Assembly (NCBI RefSeq): GCF_026004075.1
Contig: NZ_BPIK01000001.1
Span: forward strand, 487,501 to 551,500
DNA length: 64,000 bases
Source of the DNA: Meiothermus sp.
GTDB lineage: Bacteria; Deinococcota; Deinococci; Deinococcales; Thermaceae
Reading direction: 5' to 3'
Below are positions 44,733 to 55,400 of this stretch, piece by piece; position 1 is the first letter of the stretch; each line of letters starts with the position of its first letter. Below the pieces are notes generated by a model. The model did no database searches and was not told where the DNA came from. It saw nothing but the letters and a program-made list of their open reading frames with translations. The translations under genes were made by a program, and so were the position numbers.

Positions 44733-44746
44733 GAATGGTGAAATGC

Positions 44747-44953
44747 TTAGGCAAGCTTCACATTCTTGGCTTGGGGGCCCTTGCCATTCTTGCCGGGCTC
44801 GATCTCGAACTCTACGCGATCGCCCTCGTTGAGACTCTTGAAGCCCTGGCCCTGGATGGCGGTGAAGTGTACAAACACATCGGGGCCACCTTCTTGGGCG
44901 ATAAAACCATAACCTTTTTCCGCGTTGAACCACTTGACGGTACCTTTGTTCAT
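44747..44953 (-). CDS. csp: Cold-shock domain protein
   Basis: 68 aa. RNP1 KGYGFIAQ and RNP2 VFVHFTAI are intact in a single OB fold, starting [14 protein letters not shown]. It binds single-stranded RNA and DNA as a chaperone. Its own promoter gives a leader of about 45 nt with AGGAG, and a strong terminator follows, so it is monocistronic. Confidence 0.97.
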   Translation of the reverse strand: MNKGTVKWFNAEKGYGFIAQEGGPDVFVHFTAIQGQGFKSLNEGDRVEFEIEPGKNGKGPQAKNVKLA

Positions 44954-45004
44954 CTACTACTCCTAATGTCCTACTGAAACCTGCTGGTTTTAGGGGGACA
45001 CCGA

Positions 45005-45034
45005 AGATTAGCATGAGCGAGAGAATAAAGTCAA
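45005..45034 (-). promoter_or_regulatory. Promoter of the cold-shock gene
   Basis: On the minus strand TTGACT (45029-45034), 18 nt, TAATCT (45005-45010). Transcription would begin near 44998. Confidence 0.75.
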
Positions 45035-45068
45035 TAGTGTGTAATCGGTCAACCTGAGGGCATCTAGC

Positions 45069-45092
45069 AAAAACAGCGACGGGAACGCTTTT
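45069..45092 (-). terminator. Weak terminator after the Nudix gene
   Basis: On the minus strand AAAAGCG and CGCTGTTTT can pair with a small bulge around TTCCCGT, followed by T residues. It is 59 nt past the Nudix stop. Confidence 0.4.
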
Positions 45093-45150
45093 ATCACCAG
45101 CACAGGAGATTTGGCGAACCCAAACAAGCTTCAAAGGGGCTAGGAGTCTT

Positions 45151-45627
45151 TTACTGGTTTTGCTCGAGCGCCTCCACCAACCCCACCGTTCGGTTGTCCT
45201 GGTTGTAGGTAATGCGCAACATGGGGCGAACCCCCTGCAATACCTGGGGCAGCCAGTAGGGCACGTCGGCCCACATCTGATCCAGGGGCAGTGCATCAAG
45301 GCCAAACCACTGGGGGCGAATCTCGCTGGATTCCTCGGGCTCGCCTTCCCAGAACTCGAGGCGAAAGACGTGCACCAGGCGGTTCCAGTCCGGAGAGGCC
45401 GGAAACACAAACTCCAGCCGGGCCGCATACCAGAGGTTGTGGGGTTTGGCCATCAGGCGCGACTCCTCCCAAAGCTCGCGGATGGCCGCCATCACCAGGG
45501 TCTCACCCGGCTCGAGCTTGCCGCCAAAACCCACGTACTTGCCCGCCCCAAACCCGGTCTTCTTTAACCCCAGCAAGATGCGGTGCTGGGGCCGATCCAG
45601 TGGCAGCACCAGCACATTGGTCAGCAT
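45151..45627 (-). CDS. Nudix hydrolase
   Basis: 158 aa. The Nudix box runs from GGKLEPGE to RELWEESRL. The metal-binding RELxEE core is intact, but the usual Gly after EE-x is Arg. The best resemblance is to MTH1/8-oxo-dGTP type enzymes (GKYVGFGGKL lead-in), which clean the nucleotide pool. It is translationally coupled to the CMD-family gene: its ATG shares bases with that stop codon (TGATG). Substrate is not certain. Confidence 0.88.
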   Translation of the reverse strand: MLTNVLVLPLDRPQHRILLGLKKTGFGAGKYVGFGGKLEPGETLVMAAIRELWEESRLMAKPHNLWYAARLEFVFPASPDWNRLVHVFRLEFWEGEPEESSEIRPQWFGLDALPLDQMWADVPYWLPQVLQGVRPMLRITYNQDNRTVGLVEALEQNQ

Positions 45628-45983
45628 CACTCCCTCGAGGCCTGACGTTTGCGCAGCAGGGCTTGAAAGGTTTTCATGGCCCCCAGCGCATTGGGAAACC
45701 CCACAAACAGCGCCGACTGGATGATGGTCTCGCGCACTTCCTGCTCGGTCGCGCCGTTGCGCAGGGCCCCCTCCAGGTGGGTGGCAATCTCCTTGGGCGC
45801 GCCCAGGGCAATCAGGCTGGTGATGGCCAGCAGTTCGCGGGTTTTCAAGTCCAGGCCGGGGCGGGCCAGCACCTCTTCGTAGGCGAAATCGCGGATGTAG
45901 GCATAGAGGTCGGGGTCTACCTCGCCCAGGTTTTGCTCGATGGCTTCGAAGTTATCCCCCCAGATGGCCTTGCGAACGCTCAT
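45627..45983 (-). CDS. Carboxymuconolactone decarboxylase (CMD/AhpD-like) family protein
   Basis: 118 aa. It is a helical CMD-family protein (LDLKTRELLAITSLIALG, then LEGALRNGATEQEVRETI). It lacks the CxxC of AhpD, so it is nearer to gamma-carboxymuconolactone decarboxylase; the true reaction is unknown. It precedes the Nudix gene in the same transcript. Confidence 0.88.
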   Translation of the reverse strand: MSVRKAIWGDNFEAIEQNLGEVDPDLYAYIRDFAYEEVLARPGLDLKTRELLAITSLIALGAPKEIATHLEGALRNGATEQEVRETIIQSALFVGFPNALGAMKTFQALLRKRQASRE

Positions 45984-46030
45984 GAAGGCCAGTCTGGAGG
46001 GTCTGGGGGCTATACGTCAAGGGCCCGGCG

Positions 46031-46717
46031 CTATAACCTGCCTGTGCGGCCTGTAGCGTACTCGATCACCCTGGCCAGATCGCTCACGGCATTGGGATTC
46101 TGCCGGTATGGGTCGAACAGAATAGGCCGAACCCCGGCGGCTGTGGCCCCGGCGATATCGTCCTCCGAGTCGCCCACGTGAATCGCTTGCTGTGGCTCCA
46201 TGCCCAGATGGCCCAGCACGATCTGGAAAAACCGCGGGTCGGGCTTGGCTACCCCCTCCAGCGCCGAGACCCCCACATAGTCGAAGAAATCGGCCAGGCC
46301 CGTGGCCCGCAAAACCCCCGGCAGCGTCCAGTCCCAGTTGGAGACCACCCCCAGCTTGAACCCCAGGCTTTTCAGCTCGCCCAGCACCTCTTTGGCCCCC
46401 GGCGTGAGCGGCCAGACGTGGGGGCTCTGCCAGTGTTCTTTCAGGTAGTCGGCCACCTCGTCGGCGTAGGCCCCCAGCCCGATGCCGTTCATGATCTCCC
46501 AGTGAAAAGCCCGCCAAAACGAAAGGGCCGTGGCCTCGTCGGTGGCGCGCATGTGATGGTCAGAATAATGGGCGTAGGCATCCTGAATGGCCTGAGGAAG
46601 GCGTTTTAGGTCGGCCTGGTGCGCAATGCCTTTGGCTTGCAGGATAGGCCATAGCCAGTACCTAGGGTGTCCCAGAATGAGCGTATCGCCTACATCGAAC
46701 AACACCGCACGGATCAT
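46031..46717 (-). CDS. HAD-superfamily hydrolase
   Basis: 228 aa. Motif I DVGDTL has the nucleophile Asp; the second Asp is kept in the DxGDT pattern. Motif II VVSNWDW, motif III Lys in GVAKPDPRFF and motif IV HVGDSEDDIAGA are present, with a helical cap at about 15-100. It is a phosphatase or dehalogenase-type enzyme of unknown substrate. The ATG at 46717 has TAGTAT 7 nt upstream and no Shine-Dalgarno (leaderless). It is divergent from the purine operon. Confidence 0.9.
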   Translation of the reverse strand: MIRAVLFDVGDTLILGHPRYWLWPILQAKGIAHQADLKRLPQAIQDAYAHYSDHHMRATDEATALSFWRAFHWEIMNGIGLGAYADEVADYLKEHWQSPHVWPLTPGAKEVLGELKSLGFKLGVVSNWDWTLPGVLRATGLADFFDYVGVSALEGVAKPDPRFFQIVLGHLGMEPQQAIHVGDSEDDIAGATAAGVRPILFDPYRQNPNAVSDLARVIEYATGRTGRL

Positions 46718-46724
46718 GGCCCCA

Positions 46725-46730
46725 ATACTA
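46725..46730 (-). promoter_or_regulatory. -10 box for a leaderless HAD mRNA
   Basis: TAGTAT on the minus strand, 7 nt before the ATG at 46717. No clear -35. Confidence 0.5.
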
Positions 46731-46799
46731 ACCCGGCAGGATGAAAACAAACCGAGGCTCGCGGTTGCCCCCACTCCCAGAGCATGATAGGCTCATGGC

Positions 46800-46839
46800 G
46801 TTGTTCACCAGATTGTCCGGCGAGGCAATGAAGAACAAC
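46800..46839. promoter_or_regulatory. Inverted repeat upstream of the purine operon
   Basis: GTTGTTC (46800-46806) and GAACAAC (46833-46839) are perfect 7-bp arms 26 nt apart, 55 bp before purB. A regulatory role is possible. No clear promoter was found between 46775 and 46894. Confidence 0.3.
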
Positions 46840-46894
46840 AAGTGATCCCGAGTGAAAAAAACGATATGGTCTTTTAAGGTACGGGGGGAGGGCT

Positions 46895-48220
46895 ATGATT
46901 GAGCGTTACCAAACCCCCGAGATGCGGCTCTTATGGAGCGAGGCCCGCAAGTACCAGGTCTGGGCCGAGGTGGAAATTCTGGTGATGGAAGCCTGGGAAA
47001 GCCTGGGGCAGGTGCCCATCGGCACAGCCAAACAGCTGCGCGAAGCCCTGCAAAAAAAGCCGCTGGATGTGAGCTTTGCCCGACGCGTCGAGGAAATCGA
47101 GGCCGAGACCCGGCACGACATCGTGGCCTTTACTCGAGCGCTCACCGAGTGGGTGGAAGATGTGCAAGGCTCGAGCCCCGAGGTAGCCCGCTGGCTGCAC
47201 CTGGGCCTGACCAGCACCGATGTGGTGGACACCGCCCAGAACGTGCTGCTGGACGAAGCCCTGGGCCTGATCGAACAGGAGCTGGATAAGGTTCTGGCCG
47301 CCCTGAAGCACCTGGCGGTGCGGTACAAGCACCTGCCAGCGGTGGGGCGCACCCACGGGGTGCACGCCGAGCCCACCAGCTTTGGTCTGCGTTTTCTGGC
47401 CTTTTATGCGGCTTTGCTGCGCGACAGGGAGCGCCTGGGTAGAGCCCGCGAGGGCATTCGGGTGGCGATGATCTCGGGCTCGGTGGGGAATTATGCCCAC
47501 GTGGAGCCCGCCGTCGAAGCCTGGGTGGCCCAGAAGCTGGGCTTCCAGATTGAGCCGGCCTCGAGCCAGGTAGTACCGCGCGACCGCCACGCCGAGCTGA
47601 TGGGCGCGCTGGCCATCCTGGGGGCCGACCTCGAGCGCATCGCGGTGGAGCTGCGCCACCTGCAGCGCACCGAGGTGCTGGAAACCCAGGAGCCCTTTAG
47701 CTACAAGCAGACCGGCTCCTCCTCCATGCCGCACAAGAAAAATCCGGTGGCCCTGGAAAACATCTCGGGGCTGGCCCGGCTGTTGCGCAGCAACCTGCAG
47801 GCCGAACTCGAGAACATTCCGCTCTGGCACGAGCGCGACATCTCGCACAGCTCGGTGGAGCGGGTGATCCTGCCCGACACCACCACCCTGGCCCACTACA
47901 TGCTGCGCCGATTGGGGCGGGTGCTGGAGGGGCTGGTGGTGTTTGAGGAAAACATCCAGCGCAACCTCGAGCGCACCCGCGGCCTGGTCTACTCCCAGCG
48001 GGTGCTGGGCCTGCTGATTGAGGCAGGCCTGGATCGCACCGCGGCCTACGAGATCGTCCAGCGCAACGCCCTTAGGAGCTGGGCCGAGGGGCAGGACTTC
48101 CGGGCGCTGCTCGAGGCCGACCCGGCCTGCCCCCTCAAGGGCGAGGCGCTGGCCCAGGCCTTCGACCCCGGCTACTTCTTGCGCCACGTGGATGCCATCT
48201 ATGCCCGCTTTGGGCTGTAG
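46895..48220 (+). CDS. purB: Adenylosuccinate lyase
   Basis: 441 aa. Fumarase-superfamily signature GSSSMPHKKNP and upstream TSTDVVDTAQN and GRTHGVHAEP are intact. It removes fumarate from SAICAR and from adenylosuccinate, two steps of AMP synthesis. GGGGGAGGG precedes the ATG. It is first in the purine operon, 25 nt before purC. Confidence 0.97.
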   Translation: MIERYQTPEMRLLWSEARKYQVWAEVEILVMEAWESLGQVPIGTAKQLREALQKKPLDVSFARRVEEIEAETRHDIVAFTRALTEWVEDVQGSSPEVARWLHLGLTSTDVVDTAQNVLLDEALGLIEQELDKVLAALKHLAVRYKHLPAVGRTHGVHAEPTSFGLRFLAFYAALLRDRERLGRAREGIRVAMISGSVGNYAHVEPAVEAWVAQKLGFQIEPASSQVVPRDRHAELMGALAILGADLERIAVELRHLQRTEVLETQEPFSYKQTGSSSMPHKKNPVALENISGLARLLRSNLQAELENIPLWHERDISHSSVERVILPDTTTLAHYMLRRLGRVLEGLVVFEENIQRNLERTRGLVYSQRVLGLLIEAGLDRTAAYEIVQRNALRSWAEGQDFRALLEADPACPLKGEALAQAFDPGYFLRHVDAIYARFGL

Positions 48221-48245
48221 TAGGGGTAGTATGGAAGAGGTTCGG

Positions 48246-48947
48246 ATGGAGAAACTCTACGAGGGTAAAGCCAAAATTATCTATCCCAGTTCCGCGGCGG
48301 GGATGGTGCGGGTCTATTTCAAGGACGACGCCACCGCCTTCAACGGGCAGAAGCGGGCCCAGATTGCCGGTAAGGGGGCTGTGAACAACCAGATTTCTTC
48401 GGCTCTGTTTCGCTACCTGGAAGACCACGGCATCCCCACGCACTTTGTGCGGCAGCTATCCGAGCGGGAGATGCTGGTGCGGCAGGTGCAGATTGTGCCG
48501 CTCGAGGTGATCGTGCGCAACCGCACCGCTGGAACCTTTGCCCGGCGCTATGGAGTAGAGGAAGGCCGGGTGCTCCCCAAGCCCCTGCTGGAGTTCTCCT
48601 ACAAAAACGATGCCCTGGGCGACCCCCTCATCTACCCGGAAGCGGCCCTGGCCCTGGGGCTTTTGAGCGAGGCCGAGCTGGAGCACATCCGCACACTGGC
48701 CCTGCAGATCAACACCCTGCTAAAAGACTATTTCGCCCAGCGCAACCTCGAGCTCGTAGACTTCAAGCTGGAGTTTGGCCGCCTGGCGGATGGCCGGTTG
48801 GTGCTGGCCGACGAAATTTCGCCCGACACCATGCGCCTGTGGGAGATGGAAACCGGCGAAAAAATGGACAAAGACCGCTTCCGCCGCGACCTGGGCGGGG
48901 TGGAGGAAGCCTATCAGGAAGTGCTGCGGCGGGTGCAAGGGCTATGA
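48246..48947 (+). CDS. purC: SAICAR synthase
   Basis: 233 aa. It starts MEKLYEGKAKIIYP, has the ATP site and SAICAR motif VEVIVRNRTAGTFARR-like (LEVIVRNRTAGTFARRYG), and DFKLEFG and ADEISPDTMRLW near the end. It joins CAIR and aspartate using ATP. The ATG at 48246 has GGAAGAGG upstream; an ATG at 48231 would add five residues. Its stop overlaps the purS start (ATGA). Confidence 0.96.
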   Translation: MEKLYEGKAKIIYPSSAAGMVRVYFKDDATAFNGQKRAQIAGKGAVNNQISSALFRYLEDHGIPTHFVRQLSEREMLVRQVQIVPLEVIVRNRTAGTFARRYGVEEGRVLPKPLLEFSYKNDALGDPLIYPEAALALGLLSEAELEHIRTLALQINTLLKDYFAQRNLELVDFKLEFGRLADGRLVLADEISPDTMRLWEMETGEKMDKDRFRRDLGGVEEAYQEVLRRVQGL

Positions 48948-49195
48948 AATACCACATTACCCTCCTGATCGAGCTTAAGGACGGCATCCTCGACCCCCAG
49001 GGGCGGGCCGTGGAAGGGGTTTTGCAGGGCTTGCAGTACCCGGTCGAGAACGTGCGGGTGGGGCGGGTACTGGAGATGGAACTCGAGGCCCCCAGCGAGG
49101 CGGAGGCCAGGGCCACCGCTCATAACATCGGCAAGGCGCTATCCAACCCGGTGATGGAAGTGTTTGTGGTGGAGGCGGTGAAGGAGCTAGCATGA
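48944..49195 (+). CDS. purS: FGAM synthase subunit PurS
   Basis: 83 aa, the small subunit of three-part formylglycinamidine synthase. It has the typical [20 protein letters not shown] start and [17 protein letters not shown] end. It bridges PurQ and PurL and helps ammonia transfer. It overlaps purC and purQ by 4 bp each. Confidence 0.94.
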   Translation: MKYHITLLIELKDGILDPQGRAVEGVLQGLQYPVENVRVGRVLEMELEAPSEAEARATAHNIGKALSNPVMEVFVVEAVKELA

Positions 49196-49884
49196 AGGTG
49201 GCGGTGATTCAGTTTCCTGGCTCCAACTGCGACCAGGACGCCCTTTGGGCCCTGCGGCTGGTGGGGCTTGAAGCCGAGCTGGTCTGGCATACCGAGCGGA
49301 GCCTCGAGGGCTTCCAGGCCGCCCTGCTGCCGGGAGGGTTCTCCTACGGCGACTACCTGCGCGCGGGGGCGCTGGCCAAGTTCTCGCCGGTGATGCAGGA
49401 GGTGCGGCGGCTGGCCCAGCGCGGCTACCCGGTGGTGGGCATCTGCAACGGCTTTCAGGTGCTCACCGAGGCCGGACTGCTGCCCGGCGCGCTGCTGGCC
49501 AATACCAACCTGCACTTCACCTGCAAGGAAGTGTTTTTGCGGGTCGAGCGCACCGACCTGCCCTTTACCCGCGCGTATACCCCAGGGCAGGTGCTGCGGA
49601 TTCCCATCGCCCACGGCGAGGGCCGCTACTACGCCGACGCAGAAACCTTAGAACGGCTCGAGCAGAACCACCAGGTGGTCTTCCGCTACGCGCCCAATCC
49701 CCAGGGCACCCAGCCCTACAATCCCAACGGCTCCCTGAACGACATCGCGGGTATTGTGAACCCAGCGGGCAATGTGCTGGGCCTGATGCCCCACCCCGAA
49801 CGGGCGGTGGAAAGCGTCCTGGGCTCTGCGGATGGGCTGCCGTTTTTCCAGAGCCTCAAGCAGGCCCTCGAGGTAGTGGTCTAA
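49192..49884 (+). CDS. purQ: FGAM synthase glutaminase subunit PurQ
   Basis: 230 aa. Class I glutaminase: PGSNCDQD near the start, nucleophile Cys in [11 protein letters not shown], and His-Glu in [10 protein letters not shown]. It produces ammonia for PurL. It overlaps purS and is followed by a HAD gene rather than directly by purL. Confidence 0.96.
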   Translation: MKVAVIQFPGSNCDQDALWALRLVGLEAELVWHTERSLEGFQAALLPGGFSYGDYLRAGALAKFSPVMQEVRRLAQRGYPVVGICNGFQVLTEAGLLPGALLANTNLHFTCKEVFLRVERTDLPFTRAYTPGQVLRIPIAHGEGRYYADAETLERLEQNHQVVFRYAPNPQGTQPYNPNGSLNDIAGIVNPAGNVLGLMPHPERAVESVLGSADGLPFFQSLKQALEVVV

Positions 49885-49915
49885 GCCGGACAACAATTGA
49901 ACAGGAGGTATGGGC

Positions 49916-50662
49916 ATGGTAAAGGCAATCACCTTCGACTTCTGGGGCACCCTTTTCATCGAAGGCCCGGAGTATGCCGGGCAGGTCAAGAACCTGCGCA
50001 ACGAGATCCTGCTGGACGCGGCCTCCGAGGCCGGCGTGCCCGCCGAGCCCGCCGCGGTGATGGAGGCCTGGCGGCAGGCCGCGCTGGACTTCGATGCGGC
50101 CTGGAACGCCGGTCAGGCCATGACCCCCTTCGAGCGGGTCACCCGCATCTTTGCCTACCTGGGCCTGCCCTACGACGAAGGCCTGGTGGCCCTCACCACC
50201 CAGCGCATCGTGGAGGCGGCCCTGCAGGGGAGTCTGGTGCCGCTGCCGGGGGTGCTCGAGGCCCTGCCCAAACTGGCCCAGCGCTACACCCTGGGCATCG
50301 TTTCCGATACCAGCGTCTCCACCGGGCGCATCCTGCGCGAGCAGCTCATGCGCCACAAGCTGCACGACCTGTTTAGCGGCTTTTCCTTCTCCGACGAAAC
50401 CGGGGTGGTCAAGCCGCACCCCGAAGCCTTCCTGGCCGCCCTGGACGAGATGGGGGCCAAGCCCCAGGAAGCCCTGCATATCGGGGATATCCCCCGCACC
50501 GACATCGCCGGGGCCTTCCAGACCGGCTACCCCTACGCGGTGCTCTACACCGGCCACACCCACCGCAACGGGCAGCCCGAACCCAGCGCCCGCATCGGTA
50601 GCCACCTCGAGCTGTTCCCACTGCTCGAGAACGTCTTTGGGCATCCACCGAGGGCTCTGTGA
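49916..50662 (+). CDS. HAD-superfamily hydrolase inside the purine operon
   Basis: 248 aa. The HAD layout is clear: motif I DFWGTLF, motif [11 protein letters not shown], motif III Lys in [10 protein letters not shown], motif [15 protein letters not shown]. In motif I the second Asp, the usual acid/base, is replaced by Trp, as in some atypical HAD phosphatases. The ATG at 49916 has AGGAGG 7 nt upstream; an ATG at 49910 is too close. It is 31 nt after purQ and 52 nt before purL, so it is co-transcribed. Inference: a nucleotide or sugar-phosphate phosphatase tied to purine metabolism. Confidence 0.9.
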   Translation: MVKAITFDFWGTLFIEGPEYAGQVKNLRNEILLDAASEAGVPAEPAAVMEAWRQAALDFDAAWNAGQAMTPFERVTRIFAYLGLPYDEGLVALTTQRIVEAALQGSLVPLPGVLEALPKLAQRYTLGIVSDTSVSTGRILREQLMRHKLHDLFSGFSFSDETGVVKPHPEAFLAALDEMGAKPQEALHIGDIPRTDIAGAFQTGYPYAVLYTGHTHRNGQPEPSARIGSHLELFPLLENVFGHPPRAL

Positions 50663-50714
50663 ACCCTCTTCTGCACGAGGGCCAGAAGACTGCGCCTTTA
50701 GAGACTATCGGTTT

Positions 50715-52915
50715 ATGACCCAGGAAACCCAACCCTCCCTCCTCCAGGAAACCGGCATTCCGCTGGGTGAGTACCAGGCCATTGTGCGCCTGCTTGGGCG
50801 CGAGCCCAACCGGCTCGAGCTCTACTTGTTCAAGGTGATGTGGAGCGAACACTGCTCCTACAAGAACTCCCGCCCGCTGCTGCGGCTGCTGCCCAAGGAG
50901 GGCCCCGCCGTGCTGCAGGGCCCCGGCGAGAACGCCGGGGTGGTGGAGATTGGGGAGGGCTGGGCGGTGGCCTTCAAAATCGAGAGCCACAACCACCCTT
51001 CGGCGGTGGAACCGGTGCAGGGCGCGGCCACCGGGGTGGGGGGCATCATCCGCGATATCGTGGCCATGGGGGCCCGGCCCATCGCCCTGCTGAACTCGCT
51101 GCGCTTTGGCCGGCCCGACGACCCCCGCACGCGCTACCTGGTGCGGGGGGTGGTGGAGGGCATCGCCCACTACGGCAACGCCATCGGCGTGCCCACGGTG
51201 GGGGGCGAGGTCTACTTCCACCCGGACTATCAGGAGAACCCCCTAGTAAACGCCATGTGCGTGGGCCTGTTGCGCGTAGAGGAGCTTAAGCGGAGCCGGG
51301 CCTCCCTGGGGCGCCCGGTCTACTACGTGGGCTCCAAGACCGGCCGCGACGGCATTGGCGGGGCGGCTTTTGCCTCGGAGGAGCTTTCGGAGGAGAGCGA
51401 GTCCAAACGGCCCAGCGTGCAGGTGGGCGACCCCTTCCTGGGCAAGCTGACCATGGAGCTGACCTTGGAAGCCATCCGGCAGGATCTGGTCGAAGGGGTG
51501 CAGGACATGGGGGCCGCCGGGCTCACCTCCTCGCTCTCCGAGCTGGCCCACAAGTCGGGGCTGGGCCTCGAGCTCCACCTCGACCGGGTGCCCCAGCGCG
51601 AGGCGGGCATGAACCCCATCGAGCTGATGCTCTCGGAGTCGCAGGAGCGCATGGTGCTAGTACCCCGGCCCGGCCAGGAGCAGGCCCTGGAGGCCCTGGC
51701 GGCGCGCTACGGCCTGGACGCCGTCCCGGTGGCCCACACCATCGCCGAGCCGGTCTTCCGGGTGGTGCAGGCAGGCCAGGTGGTGGCCGAGGTGCCCACC
51801 GCGGCCCTGGCCGACTGCCCCACCTACACCCGCGAAGGGCAGGAAGACCCGGCCATCGCCCGGCTGAGGGCGGCGGACTTGAGTACCCTACCGGTTCCTT
51901 CCAACCTGCAAGAAATTCTGCTCCGGCTGCTCTCCTCGCCCAACCTGTGCAGCCGGGCCCCCATCTACGAGCGCTACGACCACCAGGTGGGCACCAACAC
52001 CGCGCTGGTGCCCGGCTCGGGCGATGCGGCCATCCTGCGCATCAAGGGCACCCAGCGGGGCCTGGCCGTCAAGGTGGATGCCAACCCCCACTACAGCAAA
52101 CTCTCCCCTCGCCTGGGGGCCATGCACGCCCTGGCCGAGGCCGCCCGCAACGTGAGCGTGGTGGGGGGGCGGCCCCTGGCCTACACCGACGGCCTCAACT
52201 GCGGCAACCCCGAGACCCTCGAGGGCTACTTCGAGCTTGCCGAGACCATCCGGGGCCTGGCGGAGGCCTCGAGGGCCCTGGGGCTGCCGGTGGTCTCGGG
52301 CAACGTCTCGCTCTACAACGAAGGGCCCAACTACCGCATCCCGCCCACGCCCATGGTGGGGGTGGTGGGGCTGCTGGAGAACCTCGAGCACCGCGCCCAG
52401 CAGGGCTTCCAGCGGGCGGGCGATTTTATCGTGCTCATCGGCGCGCTGGAGGGTCAGTTGGGGGCCTCGGAGTACCTCTGGGTGGTGCACGGCCAGGAGG
52501 CCGGGAGCCCGCCGCCCCTGGATCTGGCCCAGGAGGCCAGGGCCCAGGCCGCCATCCGCGAGCTGATCGGGCGGGGCTGGGTCAGAACCGCGCACGACGT
52601 GGCCGAAGGGGGCCTGGCGGTGGCCCTGGCCGAGATGTGCCTGCCTCTGGGTCTGGGGGCCACCCTCGAGGTGCGCAGCCCGGCCCGGCCCGATGCTGTG
52701 CTGTTCGGGGAAGCCCCCAGCCGCATCCTGTTCAGCGTGAACCAGGCCCACTTGCAGGCAGCGGTCAAACTGCTGGAGAACCACGGCCTGCCCTACCACA
52801 TCCTGGGGCAGGTGGGGGGGCCAACCCTCACCATCCTGACCCCCAAAGCGCGCCTGGAATGGCCCCTGGCGGCCTTGCGGCAGGCCTGGGAAGCGCCCTT
52901 GCGGGAGGTGTTGCC

Positions 52916-52919
<4 letters not shown>
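50715..52919 (+). CDS. purL: FGAM synthase large subunit PurL
   Basis: 734 aa, the small bacterial PurL. It has two AIR-synthase-like halves: [13 protein letters not shown] and [14 protein letters not shown] in the first, and [14 protein letters not shown] and DGLNCGNPE in the second, with the C-terminal [13 protein letters not shown]. It converts FGAR, ATP and ammonia from PurQ to FGAM. The ATG at 50715 lacks a Shine-Dalgarno; GACTAT 6 nt upstream may be a -10. It overlaps purF by 4 bp. Confidence 0.96.
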
Positions 52920-54316
<1,397 letters not shown>

Positions 54317-54364
54317 AAAAACCGGGCGGAACCCCCATCCGGTCGCACGAAACCGGTGTCATAC

Positions 54365-54422
54365 GCATTTCGGTAGTATCGTTCACTTTGACAAGCCTAA
54401 ACGATACTACCGAAATGCTTTT
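54365..54422 (+). terminator. Perfect 19-bp hairpin after purF
   Basis: Arms 54365-54383 (starting GCATTTCGG) and 54400-54418 (ending CCGAAATGC) pair perfectly around a 16-nt loop and are followed by TTTT. It lies 49 nt past purF and 6 nt before the 77-bp repeat. It probably ends the purine operon, though the stem is less G+C-rich than the other terminators here. Confidence 0.7.
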
Positions 54423-54427
54423 CTACT

Positions 54428-54504
54428 CCCTTCGGTCGGCTTGAATCCTTCACCTCTGACTCGTCCAACGCTGAAGGATTCAAGCGGAAAGGGTATCAAG
54501 TGGT
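54428..54504. repeat. 77-bp dispersed repeat, copy 2
   Basis: It has the same first 27 bases as copy 1 (CCCTTCGGTCGG, then CTTGAATCCTTCACC) and a matching end (GGTATCAAGTGGT). The central loop reads as the reverse complement of copy 1 (GACTCGTCCAACG here, GTTGGACGAAGTC there). The right end supplies the last two codons and the stop of the ferritin-like gene on the minus strand. Confidence 0.9.
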
Positions 54505-55389
54505 CTTGATGCTGCCGTTGAGCCCCATGGGGAAGAAGCTCCCCATGCTCACGCCGGCGTTGCTGGTGAGATACACAATCTTGAGCACCTCGCTGGTGGT
54601 GCGCCCATAGGCCACGGCATTGGCGTCGGCGGCCACCAGGTTGGCTTTACTCATCTTGGTAATGCCCTCGTCCTTGCCCCCACCCACGCTGCCGCGCAGG
54701 TCGCTGATGGCCTGCACCACCTGCTCCACGGTGAGGCTCGAGGTCACCATCATGTCCTTGCGTTCATGCAGCAGCAGCCGGATGAGCCCGGCGTGGTAAG
54801 CCTCTACAGCCAGAATACCCGCAGCCGGATCCAATACATTGTTCTTGTCGGTGATGAGCTTGGCGGCCCCCTTGTACGCGGTCACCCCGACATCCTCAAA
54901 GATAAAGGCCCCGTGAATGAAGAAGAGCTCGTTGGCAAAGGGATTGAAGTTGGTGATGGCCCCATTGCTGGCAGCATTGCCAGCAGCCCTGAAAGCCTGG
55001 TCGAGGTCGATCACCGGGCGGTCTACCGCCGCCGACCCCAGAGCCTGACGCAGGAATTTGACGTGGGCCAGCTCGTCCTCGGCAATTTCCTGGGCATACT
55101 CGAGCACATCCGGGCTCATCCCGGCGATTGGGCTGGTGCCATCGAAGCCCGAAGGCAGGCGAATCTCGGCGTTGCCACCAATGTTTTTGATCTCGTTAAT
55201 GCGCCCCACCGCAGCCAGGTAAAAGGCCGCCTCCAGGTACTCCAGATTGAGGGCGAAATTCAGAACGGCCACGTCCTGGTTGGGGCTCTGGCTCATACCG
55301 GGGGTGGTGGCGCAGGCTCCCATCACACCCCCCAGCACCAGGCCCGTGCCCATCAGCCCAGTTTGCTTCAGCATCTCCCTACGGTTCAT
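54496..55389 (-). CDS. Exported ferritin-like protein (Ferritin_2/desiccation-related type), probable lipoprotein
   Basis: 297 aa. The N-terminus has MNRREMLKQTG and a lipobox-like VMGAC at residues 22-26, so it is exported (possibly by Tat) and lipid-anchored. The body has two helix pairs with ferritin-like metal ligands (LEYLEAAFYL, EDELAHVKFL, EVEAYHAGLIR-like VEAYHAGLIR). It resembles the ferritin-like domain of desiccation-related proteins. The role is unknown: metal or redox stress outside the membrane is inferred. The stop codon lies in repeat copy 2. It is last in a three-gene cluster. Confidence 0.82.
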   Translation of the reverse strand: MNRREMLKQTGLMGTGLVLGGVMGACATTPGMSQSPNQDVAVLNFALNLEYLEAAFYLAAVGRINEIKNIGGNAEIRLPSGFDGTSPIAGMSPDVLEYAQEIAEDELAHVKFLRQALGSAAVDRPVIDLDQAFRAAGNAASNGAITNFNPFANELFFIHGAFIFEDVGVTAYKGAAKLITDKNNVLDPAAGILAVEAYHAGLIRLLLHERKDMMVTSSLTVEQVVQAISDLRGSVGGGKDEGITKMSKANLVAADANAVAYGRTTSEVLKIVYLTSNAGVSMGSFFPMGLNGSIKTT

Positions 55390-55400
55390 AGCTTACCTCC

